NCBI GenBank assembly: GCA_018669795.1
Contig: JABHSQ010000005.1
Location: forward strand, 1-64,000
Direction of reading: 5' to 3'
Source of the DNA: Flavobacteriaceae bacterium
GTDB taxonomy: Bacteria; Bacteroidota; Bacteroidia; Flavobacteriales; Flavobacteriaceae
DNA: 64,000 nucleotides
The notes below the pieces were generated by a model. It was not told the origin of the DNA, made no database searches, and saw only the letters and a list, made by a program, of their open reading frames with translations. The position numbers and the translations under genes were made by a program. Below are positions 1-9,589 of the stretch, in pieces (position 1 is the first letter of the stretch; each line of letters opens with the position of its first letter).

Positions 1-74
1 CAAAATTTGTAATGGATACTGCTCCAACTTTGGTTACGCCAGTTTTAGGAGTTGCAACAGCAACAAGCGTGAAT
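1..74 (+). repeat. Direct repeat copy 1 within the adhesin gene
   Basis: This 74-base stretch matches 553-626 with only a few substitutions and encodes the same KFVMDTAPTLVTPVLG module in the same frame. A shorter related unit (ACTTTGGTAACTCCAGCTTT) lies near 213-236. The repeat points to growth of the protein by in-frame duplication. Confidence 0.8.
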
Positions 75-1802
75 GGAACTTCTATTCCTACTTCAAAAAC
101 CTTGGTGGTAACTACAGATAAATTAAGTGCTTTATCAGCAACAACATCTTCTGAATTAGCTGGAGTAATTTCAGACGAAACAGGAACAGGTTCAGCTGTT
201 TTTGCAACTTCACCAACTTTGGTAACTCCAGCTTTAGGAACTCCATCGGCACTTGTTGGAACAAATATTACGGGAACCGCTTCAGGTCTAACGGCAGGAA
301 ATGTAACTACCAATGCAAATTTAACAGGAGAAGTAACAAGTACAGGTAATGCAGCCACCTTGACTAATTCAGCCGTTATAGGTAAAGTATTGACAGGGTA
401 TACAGCAGCAGCAGGTACTATTGCAGCGACAGATAATATACTTGAGGCAATACAAAAACTGGATGGAAATAATACAACTAATGCTAATTTAACAGGGCCA
501 ATAACAAGTGTTGGAAACGCAACTTCAGTGGCTTCACAAACAGGAACAGGAACAAAATTTGTAATGGATACTGCTCCAACTTTGGTAACTCCAGTTTTAG
601 GAGTAGCAACAGCAACGACTGTGAATAAATTAACACTTACCACACCTGCAACTTCTGCAACCTTGACATTGGCACAAGGTAGTACTTTAGCAACTGTGGG
701 TGCCTTTTCGCAAACATTAACAGCAACTGGTAATACAAATGTTACTTTGCCTACTGCAGGAACACTAGCTACATTAGCAGGAACTGAAACATTAACCAAT
801 AAGACGATAACTGCTCCAATTATTTCAACAATAAGTAATACTGGAACTTTAACCTTGCCAACTGCAACAGGTACTATTGCACTTACTAGTGATATTACTA
901 CAGCAGTAGGGTCCTATGTCAATTTAACAACAAATCAAACTATTGCAGGAGCGAAAACATTTAGTTCTGACATTAGTGTTAATGGAGTAAAAATAGGAAG
1001 AGGAACTGGTGATCATAGCGAAAATACAGTGGTTGGGTCGGGTGCATTAGGTACAGGTACCGGCCAAAGAAATACAGCTTTAGGAAGATTGGCCTTAGGT
1101 TCTTATTCAGGAAGTTCTTATGATAATAATACGGCTGTTGGATATAATAATTCTAGTAGTGTCTCGACTGGACAACAAAACACCTCTATTGGAGCTGAAG
1201 CAATGATGAACCTTACTAGCGGAAGTGCAAATACTGCCATTGGTGCGCAATCTCTTCTTAATACTACAGGTAGTAATAATACTTCTTTAGGTTATGCTGC
1301 TGGACAAATTATAACATCAGGAAATAATAATACATTTTTAGGAAAAAGCTCCAATGGCTCTTCTGCAACTTTAAGCAATTCTTCAGCAATTGGTTATGGA
1401 GCAACAGTAGCAGCAAGCAATACCATCCAATTAGGAAACACAAGTATTACCAACGTGAAAACAAGTGGTACTATTACCGCAGGTGCTATTACTATACCCA
1501 ATACAGATGGTACTGCAAACCAGGTTTTAAAAACGGATGGCTCAGGAACATTAGCATGGAGTACGCCGGCTTCAAGCGTTAGAGAAGTAGCCGATGAAGA
1601 GACTGCAACAAGTAGCCAAACCAGCTTTACATTAACGCAAACGCCTTCTGCAAACAGTAAGGTTAAAATGTATATCAATGGGATAAGAATTAGCAATACT
1701 GCGTATAGCGTAAGTGGAACTACTTTAACATATATTCCGGCAAATAATGGAAGTTATGCCTTAACAGCAAGTGACAGAGTTCAGTTTGATTTTTATTATT
1801 AA
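1..1802 (+). CDS. Repetitive adhesin / tail-fibre-like surface protein (5' end outside window)
   Basis: The reading frame is open to the left window edge, so the true start lies upstream; the first in-frame ATG at 12 sits inside a repeat (KFVMDTAP) that recurs later and is not the start. The visible ~600 residues are rich in Thr, Ala, Gly, Ser and Asn. The first part repeats modules of the type APTLVTPVLG. Roughly residues 350-475 carry repeated NTAxG / NTSLG units like the head repeats of YadA-type trimeric adhesins. The C-terminal ~65 residues look like a small beta-rich cap (MYINGIRIS ... VQFDFYY). No membrane anchor or T9SS sorting domain is visible. I infer an extracellular, probably trimeric, fibre. 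It could equally be named a phage-type tail fibre; no other phage genes are visible. Confidence 0.7.
   Translation, partial: KFVMDTAPTLVTPVLGVATATSVNGTSIPTSKTLVVTTDKLSALSATTSSELAGVISDETGTGSAVFATSPTLVTPALGTPSALVGTNITGTASGLTAGNVTTNANLTGEVTSTGNAATLTNSAVIGKVLTGYTAAAGTIAATDNILEAIQKLDGNNTTNANLTGPITSVGNATSVASQTGTGTKFVMDTAPTLVTPVLGVATATTVNKLTLTTPATSATLTLAQGSTLATVGAFSQTLTATGNTNVTLPTAGTLATLAGTETLTNKTITAPIISTISNTGTLTLPTATGTIALTSDITTAVGSYVNLTTNQTIAGAKTFSSDISVNGVKIGRGTGDHSENTVVGSGALGTGTGQRNTALGRLALGSYSGSSYDNNTAVGYNNSSSVSTGQQNTSIGAEAMMNLTSGSANTAIGAQSLLNTTGSNNTSLGYAAGQIITSGNNNTFLGKSSNGSSATLSNSSAIGYGATVAASNTIQLGNTSITNVKTSGTITAGAITIPNTDGTANQVLKTDGSGTLAWSTPASSVREVADEETATSSQTSFTLTQTPSANSKVKMYINGIRISNTAYSVSGTTLTYIPANNGSYALTASDRVQFDFYY
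553..626 (+). repeat. Direct repeat copy 2 within the adhesin gene
   Basis: This is the second copy of the 74-base coding repeat at 1-74, in the same reading frame. Nearly identical in-frame copies 552 bases apart could recombine and change protein length. Confidence 0.8.
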
Positions 1803-1942
1803 TATTTTTTAGGGAACTAATTAACGTTGATAGGTAAGAATTAATATTTAAAAAATACGTATCAATTTTTACTAAAAGTATTTTTTTATTTAAATAAAAT
1901 TTTTATTTTTAAGCTAAAAAGTTTTAAAAAACGTACTGATTT

Positions 1943-3685
1943 ATGAGTCTATTTTCATTCAATATTAAAAAAGCAATACTTTTCCTAAGTCTTTTTGCAA
2001 TTAATGCGGCTACTCAAGCACAAAATGCGCTTTTGTTCAATGGTTCTAACAGTTATGTTGAAATTCCTTATGCTGCAACAAATAATCCGGCACAATTTAC
2101 GGTAGAATTTTGGGCTCGAGTAGATGGAGGGTCAGGTACTTTCAGGGCGCCATTAAGTTCTCGACAAGGAGGACCTCCATATAATGGGTACAACTTTTAT
2201 GCGAATACTGGAAATACTTGGAATTTTACTGGCGGTAGTGGTGTATGGGAAGGTTTGTCAGGACCAGCTGTTGTTATTGGCCAATGGACCCACTTGGCAG
2301 CAACGTATGATGGAACTACTTATCGCTTTTATGTTGATGGTGTTTTGGTGAATACTCTTGTAGCTGGTTTTTCTGTGAATACATCAAGACCTATGAGAAT
2401 TGGGGCGGGGACTACTGAAATTAGCACACCTAATTATTACTTTCCCGGAGCTGTAGATGAAGTTAAAATTTGGAATTATGCTCGTTCTGCAAGTCAAATC
2501 AATGATAATAAAAATGTTAATTTATCTTTGCCGCAATCAGGGCTTATGTCTTACTATCAATTTGAGGATGGTTTAGCAACTAGTAAAACAGGAATTAATA
2601 ATGGAACTTTGATAAATGCCCCTACTTCAGTAACTGGTGTAAGTTTTACAATTGCCCCAACCATTACGAATTTTAATAATATAACAAAAACATACTTTGA
2701 TGCTTCCTATACTATAGCAGCACCAACAAGTAACAGTTCTGGTGCATTTACGTATACAAGTAATAATTCAGCGGTAGCTACAGTTAGTGGGACAACTGTT
2801 ACAATTTTAGGTGCCGGTACCGCTACAATTACCGCAGCTCAAGCAGGGGATGCTACCTATTATAGTAGTAGTGTTACATATACATTAACAGTGAATAGTG
2901 TCTCAATTGTAACTAAAAATGGTGAATTTTCTACGACTAACTTTAATTATGTAAATAAAAATGGTGCGTTGTCGACAAGCAATTCAGTGACTATTTATGG
3001 ACAAGCTGTATCGACAAAATCAAATGATGGATTATCGGCCGCATCAGCAGGAGTGAGTGCATTGCAAATAAAAACTGATTTCCCAAGTGCAGTAGATGGA
3101 TTGTATTGGATAGCCAATTCAAATATAAATAGCGGAACGCCTTTTCAGATCTATGCAGATATGACTACCGATGGTGGTGGTTGGACCTTGATTATGAAAA
3201 ATTCTAATAATGCTGGCTGGAATTATACGAATGCGATATCATTAAATACAACGATTCCATATTCTAATACTGCAGATGTTATAAGTACTTCCACTGTAAA
3301 TTATTCTATTATTGGATGGGCAGATTACATCAAGAAAAGTGAAAGTGGTTTTCAATATATGATTGATGCAACATCTAGAAGAAGTTATGGAGGTATTTGG
3401 ACAGCCAATGGGAATTATAGTTTTGTGAAAACAGATAATTCTCAAACAAATATTACGCTTGACACAAAATTTGGAACTTGGAATTATGTGAATGATGATG
3501 GAATAAGTGAAAGAATGCCATGGTATCAAAACGACTGTGGAGCAATAACTACAGATAATGGAGGTGGTCACTGGTGGGGAACATTGATTTCTAGATGTGG
3601 CTGGAATCCAACTCCATGGATATCTGATGCAGGTGGTGGAATAGCCAATCGAGACCCTGGAATTATTTGGTATTGGGTTCGTTAA
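1943..3685 (+). CDS. Secreted LamG / Ig-like / fibrinogen-C-like surface protein
   Basis: A signal peptide (about residues 1-27, ending TQAQ) precedes a LamG/concanavalin-like domain (about 28-210, with VDEVKIWNYARSASQI near its end), a bacterial Ig-like region (about 236-318, with VATVSGTTVTILGAGTATITA) and a C-terminal fibrinogen-like region (about 370-580) carrying the hallmark DMTTDGGGWTLIMKN. Such domains bind glycans or mediate adhesion. No T9SS sorting domain is seen; the protein ends in IIWYWVR. It follows the adhesin gene by about 140 bases on the same strand, and both look like exposed adhesins. The substrate is unknown. The family-level domain calls are fairly secure; the role is inferred. 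Confidence 0.75.
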   Translation: MSLFSFNIKKAILFLSLFAINAATQAQNALLFNGSNSYVEIPYAATNNPAQFTVEFWARVDGGSGTFRAPLSSRQGGPPYNGYNFYANTGNTWNFTGGSGVWEGLSGPAVVIGQWTHLAATYDGTTYRFYVDGVLVNTLVAGFSVNTSRPMRIGAGTTEISTPNYYFPGAVDEVKIWNYARSASQINDNKNVNLSLPQSGLMSYYQFEDGLATSKTGINNGTLINAPTSVTGVSFTIAPTITNFNNITKTYFDASYTIAAPTSNSSGAFTYTSNNSAVATVSGTTVTILGAGTATITAAQAGDATYYSSSVTYTLTVNSVSIVTKNGEFSTTNFNYVNKNGALSTSNSVTIYGQAVSTKSNDGLSAASAGVSALQIKTDFPSAVDGLYWIANSNINSGTPFQIYADMTTDGGGWTLIMKNSNNAGWNYTNAISLNTTIPYSNTADVISTSTVNYSIIGWADYIKKSESGFQYMIDATSRRSYGGIWTANGNYSFVKTDNSQTNITLDTKFGTWNYVNDDGISERMPWYQNDCGAITTDNGGGHWWGTLISRCGWNPTPWISDAGGGIANRDPGIIWYWVR

Positions 3686-3747
3686 TACCGTTTAATAGTT
3701 TTTTTGTTAAGGAAGATGCTCTTTTAGATTAATAATAACCAGACTTG

Positions 3748-4659
3748 CTATTTAAGTATATTCCTTTTCTTAAGTTCAGATCTTATTTCAGGAAGCATTT
3801 CTTTTGCGGCAATAATACCCAGTTTATATATTTTTTCATTGTCTTTACCACCCATTAACGAAAGGCCTTTTAAGTTAGGAGCAATTACAATATTAGCCAA
3901 TGAGATTGTTTCTGTGTTAGCATGATATGATGCAACAGCAGATGCTCGCAACACCACATCTTTTCGGTTTTTTAATACCACCGTAGTATCGAACTCCATA
4001 ATCCTAACTGCAATTATATATTTTGGATGATACTCTTTGGCAAAATTAACAGGAACCCCATTAATAACACCTCCGTCGACAAAAGTTGTACCGTACATTT
4101 TTACAGGTTCAAAAATCCCAGGGATTGCACAAGATGCATTAACCGATGCTGATATTGGTCCGGCTTTTAAAGCTACAGACTTTCCCTTCTCAATATCTGT
4201 TGTAACAGCAACAAAAGGTATTTGTGTATCCTCAATCTGACTAGTACGAAGCTGATTAGTCATATAACGTTGTAATTTCTTTCCCGAAACAAAGCCTAGG
4301 CTCGACCGAAATAAAGAAAAATCAAAAACATCTTTGGCTTTTGTTGATTTTATCAATGGTATTAGAGCGTCAATATTAGGATTGTCGGCATATAATGCAC
4401 CCACCATGCTTCCCGCACTTGTGCCAACAATCAGGTCAATAGGAATTCCGGCATCTTCAAGTACTTTTATGACACCTGCATGTGCCATTCCATGAAATGC
4501 ACCACCTCCAAGAACAAGAGCAACATTAGGTCTCTCCTTAAGTACTCGCGCAGGGGGTTGTAATAAAGGACTGTCAATGACCATGAATTTTTTTGAACAT
4601 GAATATCCGGCAAATAGCATCAATATACTAAGTGAAACAAGCTGAAACTGTTTTTTCAT
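3748..4659 (-). CDS. Patatin-like phospholipase lipoprotein (RssA-like)
   Basis: This is a patatin-family serine acylhydrolase. It has the oxyanion loop GGGAFHG (residues 51-57), the nucleophile elbow GTSAGS (79-84, Ser81) and the catalytic aspartate in DGG (Asp195), so the Ser-Asp dyad is intact. I chose the ATG at 4659, not the one at 4686, because it gives a clean lipoprotein signal ending GYSC with Cys21 as the lipidated residue. The protein (303 aa) is therefore probably membrane-anchored and acts on phospholipids or acyl esters. It is convergent with the preceding surface-protein gene and precedes the ClC gene on the opposite side. The physiological substrate cannot be told from sequence. 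Confidence 0.85.
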   Translation of the reverse strand: MKKQFQLVSLSILMLFAGYSCSKKFMVIDSPLLQPPARVLKERPNVALVLGGGAFHGMAHAGVIKVLEDAGIPIDLIVGTSAGSMVGALYADNPNIDALIPLIKSTKAKDVFDFSLFRSSLGFVSGKKLQRYMTNQLRTSQIEDTQIPFVAVTTDIEKGKSVALKAGPISASVNASCAIPGIFEPVKMYGTTFVDGGVINGVPVNFAKEYHPKYIIAVRIMEFDTTVVLKNRKDVVLRASAVASYHANTETISLANIVIAPNLKGLSLMGGKDNEKIYKLGIIAAKEMLPEIRSELKKRNILK

Positions 4660-4832
4660 AATTGTAGGTATTAATAAGATACACAAACTTAATCTTATTT
4701 GGTTTAATTATTCAAGCCTCAGGGACTTAAATAATAATAGCTAATAGTAAAATCCATTTAATAGCCCTTTGGTTCTTCCTTGTGGTCGTTTATTTTAAGT
4801 GGAGATATCGGTTTTTTGCTATGAAATTGAAT

Positions 4833-6179
4833 TTAACCTTTTGTGTATTCTTCTTGTTTTGTGTTTTCCAAAGTACGTTTTAATAAAGTGGTATAAATAG
4901 GTTCATTACCCAGTAATGCGGTACATACTGATGCGATAACTGTGGTAACTATCAAAGGTAAAATTAATTCATAGTTTGATGTCATTTCTATAGCAAGCAC
5001 TAATCCTGTTAGGGGTGCTCTGACGGTTGCTGAAAAAATACCAGCCATTCCTGCGATGGCATATACACCTGGGTGAGAAATTAAATCGGGAAAATAGTGT
5101 TGCATACTAGTTCCAAAAAACATCCCGAAAATAACTCCAAGGGTAAGCATAGGTAAGAAAATTCCTCCTGGTGCACCTGTGCTATAGCTAAAAATTGACA
5201 ATAATAATCTTGCAATAAATAAAAACAATAAAAAAGATAATGTAAAAGAATGACCAACTCCTTTGGTAATTATATCGTATCCCCCTCCTATTAAATTGGG
5301 AAAAAACATGCCAATTACTGCAATGATTAATCCTACAGTAATTCCCGTATAAATTATTGGTATTTTAAAAGAAAATTTAAATAAATCCAACGATATAACA
5401 AGTAACTTATTATAGGCATAGCCTATAATACTACATAATAAACCCAGAATTATAAATATCCATAGTCCAAATATGTTTGGACTTGGAAAAATCATTATTT
5501 CTAGAACCGGTTTAGAATTGACTAAAACTCTAACAATAAAATCTGCTGTTCCGGCACCAATCATAATAGCTGCAACTGAATAAAAATTAAATTTAAACTG
5601 TCCATGCATTTCTTCAATTACAAAAATAATTCCTGCAAAAGGTGCGTTAAAAGCACTAGCAAGTCCTGCAGCAGCTCCAGTAGAAATCAATGAATTGCTT
5701 TCAATTTCCGATTTCCCCAAAGTGTCCTTTACCATTTTACCAATATTTGCTCCCAATTGAATAGTCGGTCCTTCTCGCCCTAACAGTAAACCACTCCCCA
5801 AGGAAAATAATGAAGCAATAAATTTTATGGGTAATACTTTTTTCCAACGCATAGGTCTTAGTCCATCTAACGCGCCCTCTATTTCTTGAACTCCACTACC
5901 TGATGCCTCAGGTGCAAATTTCCGAACTAAATATAATGCGATGCTTATTCCTGTAATTGCAAATAAAATAGGCCATAGCCAACTCATAAAACCTGAGTTT
6001 CCTGCATTTTCATATAAGTTAACTCTGAAAATTTCAATATAACTTAGTATAATTCTAAAAATGGCACCAACCAGTCCTACAATAATTCCAATTAATAGCG
6101 CATAAAATAATAGCTTGAAATTTTTATTGTACTCCTCTTTAAATCGCTGGTATTTCTTATAAGATTTATTAAACTTCAT
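4833..6179 (-). CDS. ClC-family chloride channel / H+-Cl- antiporter
   Basis: This is a 448-aa polytopic membrane protein of the ClC family. The ion-pathway motifs are present: GSGVQEIEG (94-102), GREGP (134-138, gating Glu136) and GGIFLP (338-343). The internal-gate equivalent is in IEEM (Glu189/190), and a tyrosine near the C-terminus (PIYTTLL) corresponds to the central anion-site tyrosine of E. coli ClcA. Having both gating and proton glutamates argues for coupled Cl-/H+ exchange and not a channel. No CBS domains follow. In the first selectivity motif GIP of ClcA reads GVQ here. The gene stands alone with about 280 bases of upstream non-coding sequence. Confidence 0.9.
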   Translation of the reverse strand: MKFNKSYKKYQRFKEEYNKNFKLLFYALLIGIIVGLVGAIFRIILSYIEIFRVNLYENAGNSGFMSWLWPILFAITGISIALYLVRKFAPEASGSGVQEIEGALDGLRPMRWKKVLPIKFIASLFSLGSGLLLGREGPTIQLGANIGKMVKDTLGKSEIESNSLISTGAAAGLASAFNAPFAGIIFVIEEMHGQFKFNFYSVAAIMIGAGTADFIVRVLVNSKPVLEIMIFPSPNIFGLWIFIILGLLCSIIGYAYNKLLVISLDLFKFSFKIPIIYTGITVGLIIAVIGMFFPNLIGGGYDIITKGVGHSFTLSFLLFLFIARLLLSIFSYSTGAPGGIFLPMLTLGVIFGMFFGTSMQHYFPDLISHPGVYAIAGMAGIFSATVRAPLTGLVLAIEMTSNYELILPLIVTTVIASVCTALLGNEPIYTTLLKRTLENTKQEEYTKG

Positions 6180-6457
6180 TATAATTCGTTTAAGTTTATT
6201 GTTCTAGTATATTAGTTGGGATGAAAATTTGATTCTTTGAATTATCATTCCAATTCCCATAATTAAAAAAAAATAAACCCATTGTTTTTCTTTCATTGTT
6301 CTTGCAGGTAAACTTGTTGTATAAGATTAGTTGCGTGTTTCAAGCACCTAATTTAGCAAACAAATACGAACAAGAGAAAAATCTGAAGGAATTTTCTAAA
6401 TGAACACTTACCAAAGTAATTAATTATAAACATTTTTAACTGTGTGTGTTTCTCTCG

Positions 6458-7435
6458 TTAATGTTTTAAAGGTCTTTTTTTTATCATACCTCCTTTTATA
6501 TCCTTTATGCTATTCATTACAATAAAAGCATTTGGCTCAATTTTTTCGATTTCTGTATTTAATTTGTTTAACTCTAAACGGGTAATCACAGTGTAGATAA
6601 TATCTATTTCTTTTGTAACACCATTTTTGTCATAACCGCCCTGACCTTTATAAATCGTCACACCACGTCCTAATTTATCAATTATCATTTCTTTTATACG
6701 GCTACTCTGTGAAGAAATAATGGTTACACCTATATATTCTTCGATACCCTCAATTATGAAATCCAATGTTTTAGAAGCAGCGATATAGGTTATCATTGAG
6801 TAGAGTGCTATTTCAATAGAAAGTAAATAGGCTGCGAAAGAAAAAATAACAATATTAATCAGGATTATAATATCGCCAATTGTTGTAGAAAATTTTCGAC
6901 TCAAGAAAATTGCAAGAATTTCAGTTCCGTCAATTACCGCACCACCTCTAATCGAAAGTCCTATTCCCGCTCCAAGAAAAAAACCACCAAAAATTGCGAC
7001 CAGTAAATCATCATCTGTAACATTTGGAAAAGGAACAATTGCTACACAAAGTGCAAGTCCAATAATTGCTAGCGCTGTTTTTATAGCAAAGCGTTTCCCC
7101 ATAATTTTATACCCAAGAAATACAAAAGGAATGTTGATACCAACTATAAGAAGGTAAAGAGGGATTTCTGTAATTGCAGCTAAAAGCAATGAAATCCCTG
7201 TAGCTCCCCCATCAATAAAATCGTTTGTTAACAGAAAGCCTTTAAAACCAAACGAAGCAGAAAAAATTCCAATTATTATAAGTGTTAAATTCTTGAAATT
7301 ACGTTTTAGGGAAATAACAAATTGTTGGTATTCTTTTGCAAGTATATATTCAGTGAGCTTTTCTTTTGGGTATTTTTTTTTATCCTTGAACTTAAGACTT
7401 GTACGAATGATAATATTTGCTAAAAATGGCTTCAT
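6458..7435 (-). CDS. YitT family membrane protein (DUF161/DUF2179)
   Basis: A 325-aa protein with several hydrophobic segments between about residues 45 and 210, the family-typical start of the membrane part (GFLLTNDFIDGGATGISLL) and a soluble C-terminal DUF2179-like domain (about 225-315: IEEYIGVTIIS ... YTVITRLELNKL). The family's transport substrate is not established. The N-terminal ~45 basic residues are an extension before the first helix. It begins 15 bases after the stop of the HMG-CoA synthase remnant on the same strand, and no promoter consensus is visible in that gap, so it is probably transcribed from the promoter ahead of the remnant. Confidence 0.85.
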   Translation of the reverse strand: MKPFLANIIIRTSLKFKDKKKYPKEKLTEYILAKEYQQFVISLKRNFKNLTLIIIGIFSASFGFKGFLLTNDFIDGGATGISLLLAAITEIPLYLLIVGINIPFVFLGYKIMGKRFAIKTALAIIGLALCVAIVPFPNVTDDDLLVAIFGGFFLGAGIGLSIRGGAVIDGTEILAIFLSRKFSTTIGDIIILINIVIFSFAAYLLSIEIALYSMITYIAASKTLDFIIEGIEEYIGVTIISSQSSRIKEMIIDKLGRGVTIYKGQGGYDKNGVTKEIDIIYTVITRLELNKLNTEIEKIEPNAFIVMNSIKDIKGGMIKKRPLKH

Positions 7436-7450
7436 CTTATTTTTTTTTAA

Positions 7451-7843
7451 TTAATAGGTAGCTCCAATACACGCAAAAGTTAAATCTACAACATCACAAT
7501 TTTTAAAACATCGTTCTCCATATTGATCTGTTAATTTATCTTCAACAGCACCAACAGCGTAAGTTGATGTAGGTTTTACGGCATCGATAGCGCTTTCTGT
7601 GCCCAAATAAATACGGCCAATTGTAGTTGGGTCAATTTTATTATTTTCAACTAAACGCAGTAAAGCATTTGCAGCTAAGGAAGCAGTATCTTCATTTACA
7701 TCAGTTAAAGACATAGCATGTAAACCCAGTTCTTTTTCTAGTTTTGCAGGAGTTATATTCCTTGCTTTAGCCAATTCATCAATTCTTAAAGCAATTGGAG
7801 GAATATAGTAGTCAATTGCATCGATCCCAATTTTCATTTTCAT
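7451..7843 (-). pseudogene. HMG-CoA synthase, 5' remnant only (130 codons)
   Basis: The product begins like a full bacterial/eukaryotic-type hydroxymethylglutaryl-CoA synthase (MKIGIDAIDYYIPP, LGTESAIDA) and stops five residues after the catalytic cysteine motif LTFACIGATY (Cys125). The family is normally about 390-460 aa, so about two thirds is missing, including the His and Glu of the active site. The next gene (yitT) starts 15 bases on, and no other frame there holds the rest, so this looks like a deletion junction, not a frameshift. The remaining part is uninterrupted and keeps a strong promoter. It should be catalytically dead; it may simply be the leader cistron of yitT. Confidence 0.8.
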
Positions 7844-7882
7844 CTCAAGTAATTATACTTTTATTAAACAATAAATAATAAA

Positions 7883-7912
7883 CAAATTTATTGGAATGAA
7901 ATTATATTACAA
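7883..7912 (-). promoter_or_regulatory. Bacteroidetes-type promoter for the HMGS remnant and yitT
   Basis: On the minus strand, TTG (7912-7910) is followed after 19 bases by TAAATTTG (7890-7883), matching the -33 TTG / -7 TAnnTTTG consensus. Transcription would start near 7877, about 35 bases before the ATG at 7843. Confidence 0.6.
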
Positions 7913-7998
7913 GATATTTAAAAGGCTTTTTTTAAATAGTTATATCATAAAATCATTAAAACTGTGATACAAAATAATTTTTTAGCTTATTTTTGCGA

Positions 7999-9531
7999 AT
8001 GCAAAACAACGTCCTCATTCTAGATTTTGGCTCCCAGTATACACAGCTTATCGCAAGACGCGTAAGAGAGTTAAATATTTACTGCGAAATTCATCCTTAC
8101 AACAAAATCCCAAACAACCTAGATAGTTTTAAAGCTGTCATTTTATCGGGAAGTCCTTTTTCTGTTCGTGCTGTAGATGCCCCACATCCAGATCTATCAC
8201 AAATTAAAACACATAAACCTTTGTTAGGAGTTTGTTATGGTGCACAATACTTAGCACATTTTAATGGCGGAAGTGTTGTGCCTTCCAATATTAGAGAATA
8301 CGGTCGTGCGAACCTTTCAGAGCTCTCAGAAAATGAAACGTTATTTGAAGGCGTAGAAAAAGACAGTCAAGTTTGGATGAGTCATAGTGATACCATTGCA
8401 AAACTTCCAGATAATGCCGTTCGTATAGCAAGTACTAAAGACGTAGTTAATGCAGCTTATCGTATGGAGGGTGAAAATACCTATGCAATTCAGTTTCATC
8501 CAGAAGTATATCATACCACCTTCGGAAAAAATATATTGGAAAACTTTTTAGTAAAAATTGCCAAGGTAGCACAGACTTGGACGCCTGCTGCATTTGTAGA
8601 TACCACAGTTTCAGTATTAAAAGAAAAATTAGGAAACGATAAAGTAGTACTAGGTCTAAGCGGTGGCGTAGACTCTACCGTAGCAGCTGTTTTATTACAC
8701 AAAGCGATTGGAAAAAATCTATATTGCATATTTGTAAATAATGGATTGCTTCGTAAAAACGAATTCCAAAATGTATTGGATCAATACGAGCATATGGGAT
8801 TAAACGTAAAAGGAGTAGATTCATCGGAACGTTTTTTAGATGCTTTAAAAGGAATTAGTGACCCTGAGTTAAAACGCAAAGCTATTGGTCGAGTTTTTAT
8901 TGAAGTGTTTGATGATGAATCAAATTTAATAGAAGATGTTCATTGGTTGGCACAAGGAACTATTTATCCAGATGTTATCGAAAGTGTTTCGGCAACTGGA
9001 GGGCCTTCAGCTACTATTAAATCACATCATAACGTAGGTGGACTGCCTGACTTTATGAAATTAAAAGTAGTAGAGCCATTGCGAATGATTTTTAAAGATG
9101 AGGTGCGAAGAGTTGGAGCTCAAATGGGAATTGATGCTAACTTATTAGGAAGACACCCTTTTCCAGGGCCTGGATTGGGAATTCGTATTTTAGGAGATGT
9201 CACTGCTGAAAAAGTACGTATATTACAAGAGGTAGATGCTATCTTTATTGATGCCCTAAAACAATGGGATTTGTACGATAAAGTATGGCAAGCCGGAGCG
9301 ATGTTGTTGCCAGTTAATAGTGTTGGAGTTATGGGTGATGAACGTACTTACGAAAAAGTAGTGGCGTTACGTGCAGTAGAATCTACCGATGGAATGACAG
9401 CTGATTGGGTGGATTTACCATATAAATTCTTACAAGAAACATCTAATCATATAATAAATAGAGTAAAAGGCGTTAATAGAGTAGTATATGATATTAGCTC
9501 TAAGCCACCTGCAACTATTGAATGGGAATAA
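7999..9531 (+). CDS. guaA: GMP synthase (glutamine-hydrolysing)
   Basis: Converts XMP to GMP using ATP and glutamine. An N-terminal class I glutamine amidotransferase domain carries the triad Cys79 (GVCYG), His167 and Glu169 (FHPE). It is followed by the PP-loop ATP pyrophosphatase SGGVDS (221-226) and the C-terminal dimerisation domain ending PPATIEWE. The length (510 aa) is normal. I chose the ATG at 7999 over the TTG at 7993 because [16 protein letters not shown] is the conserved start. The gene is followed 58 bases on by the LysM gene. Its purine-pathway partner guaB is also in this window (36.5 kb). Confidence 0.97.
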   Translation: MQNNVLILDFGSQYTQLIARRVRELNIYCEIHPYNKIPNNLDSFKAVILSGSPFSVRAVDAPHPDLSQIKTHKPLLGVCYGAQYLAHFNGGSVVPSNIREYGRANLSELSENETLFEGVEKDSQVWMSHSDTIAKLPDNAVRIASTKDVVNAAYRMEGENTYAIQFHPEVYHTTFGKNILENFLVKIAKVAQTWTPAAFVDTTVSVLKEKLGNDKVVLGLSGGVDSTVAAVLLHKAIGKNLYCIFVNNGLLRKNEFQNVLDQYEHMGLNVKGVDSSERFLDALKGISDPELKRKAIGRVFIEVFDDESNLIEDVHWLAQGTIYPDVIESVSATGGPSATIKSHHNVGGLPDFMKLKVVEPLRMIFKDEVRRVGAQMGIDANLLGRHPFPGPGLGIRILGDVTAEKVRILQEVDAIFIDALKQWDLYDKVWQAGAMLLPVNSVGVMGDERTYEKVVALRAVESTDGMTADWVDLPYKFLQETSNHIINRVKGVNRVVYDISSKPPATIEWE

Positions 9532-9589
9532 ACCAACCTAAAAGGGAATCATTTTTGATTCATCTTATGTATTCCAAAACCATTGACTA

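Noticed and set aside
3242-3571. Minus-strand 109-aa frame inside the LamG/fibrinogen gene
   Set aside because: It is antisense to a gene with clear domains and its product is of low-complexity type; a shadow.
7988-7995. TATTTTTG as the guaA promoter
   Set aside because: It would place the transcription start inside the first codons of the conserved GuaA start, and there is no TTG at -33.
9546-9561. Hairpin GAATCA/TGATTC after guaA as a terminator
   Set aside because: Six base pairs and no T-run; read-through into the LysM gene is more likely.
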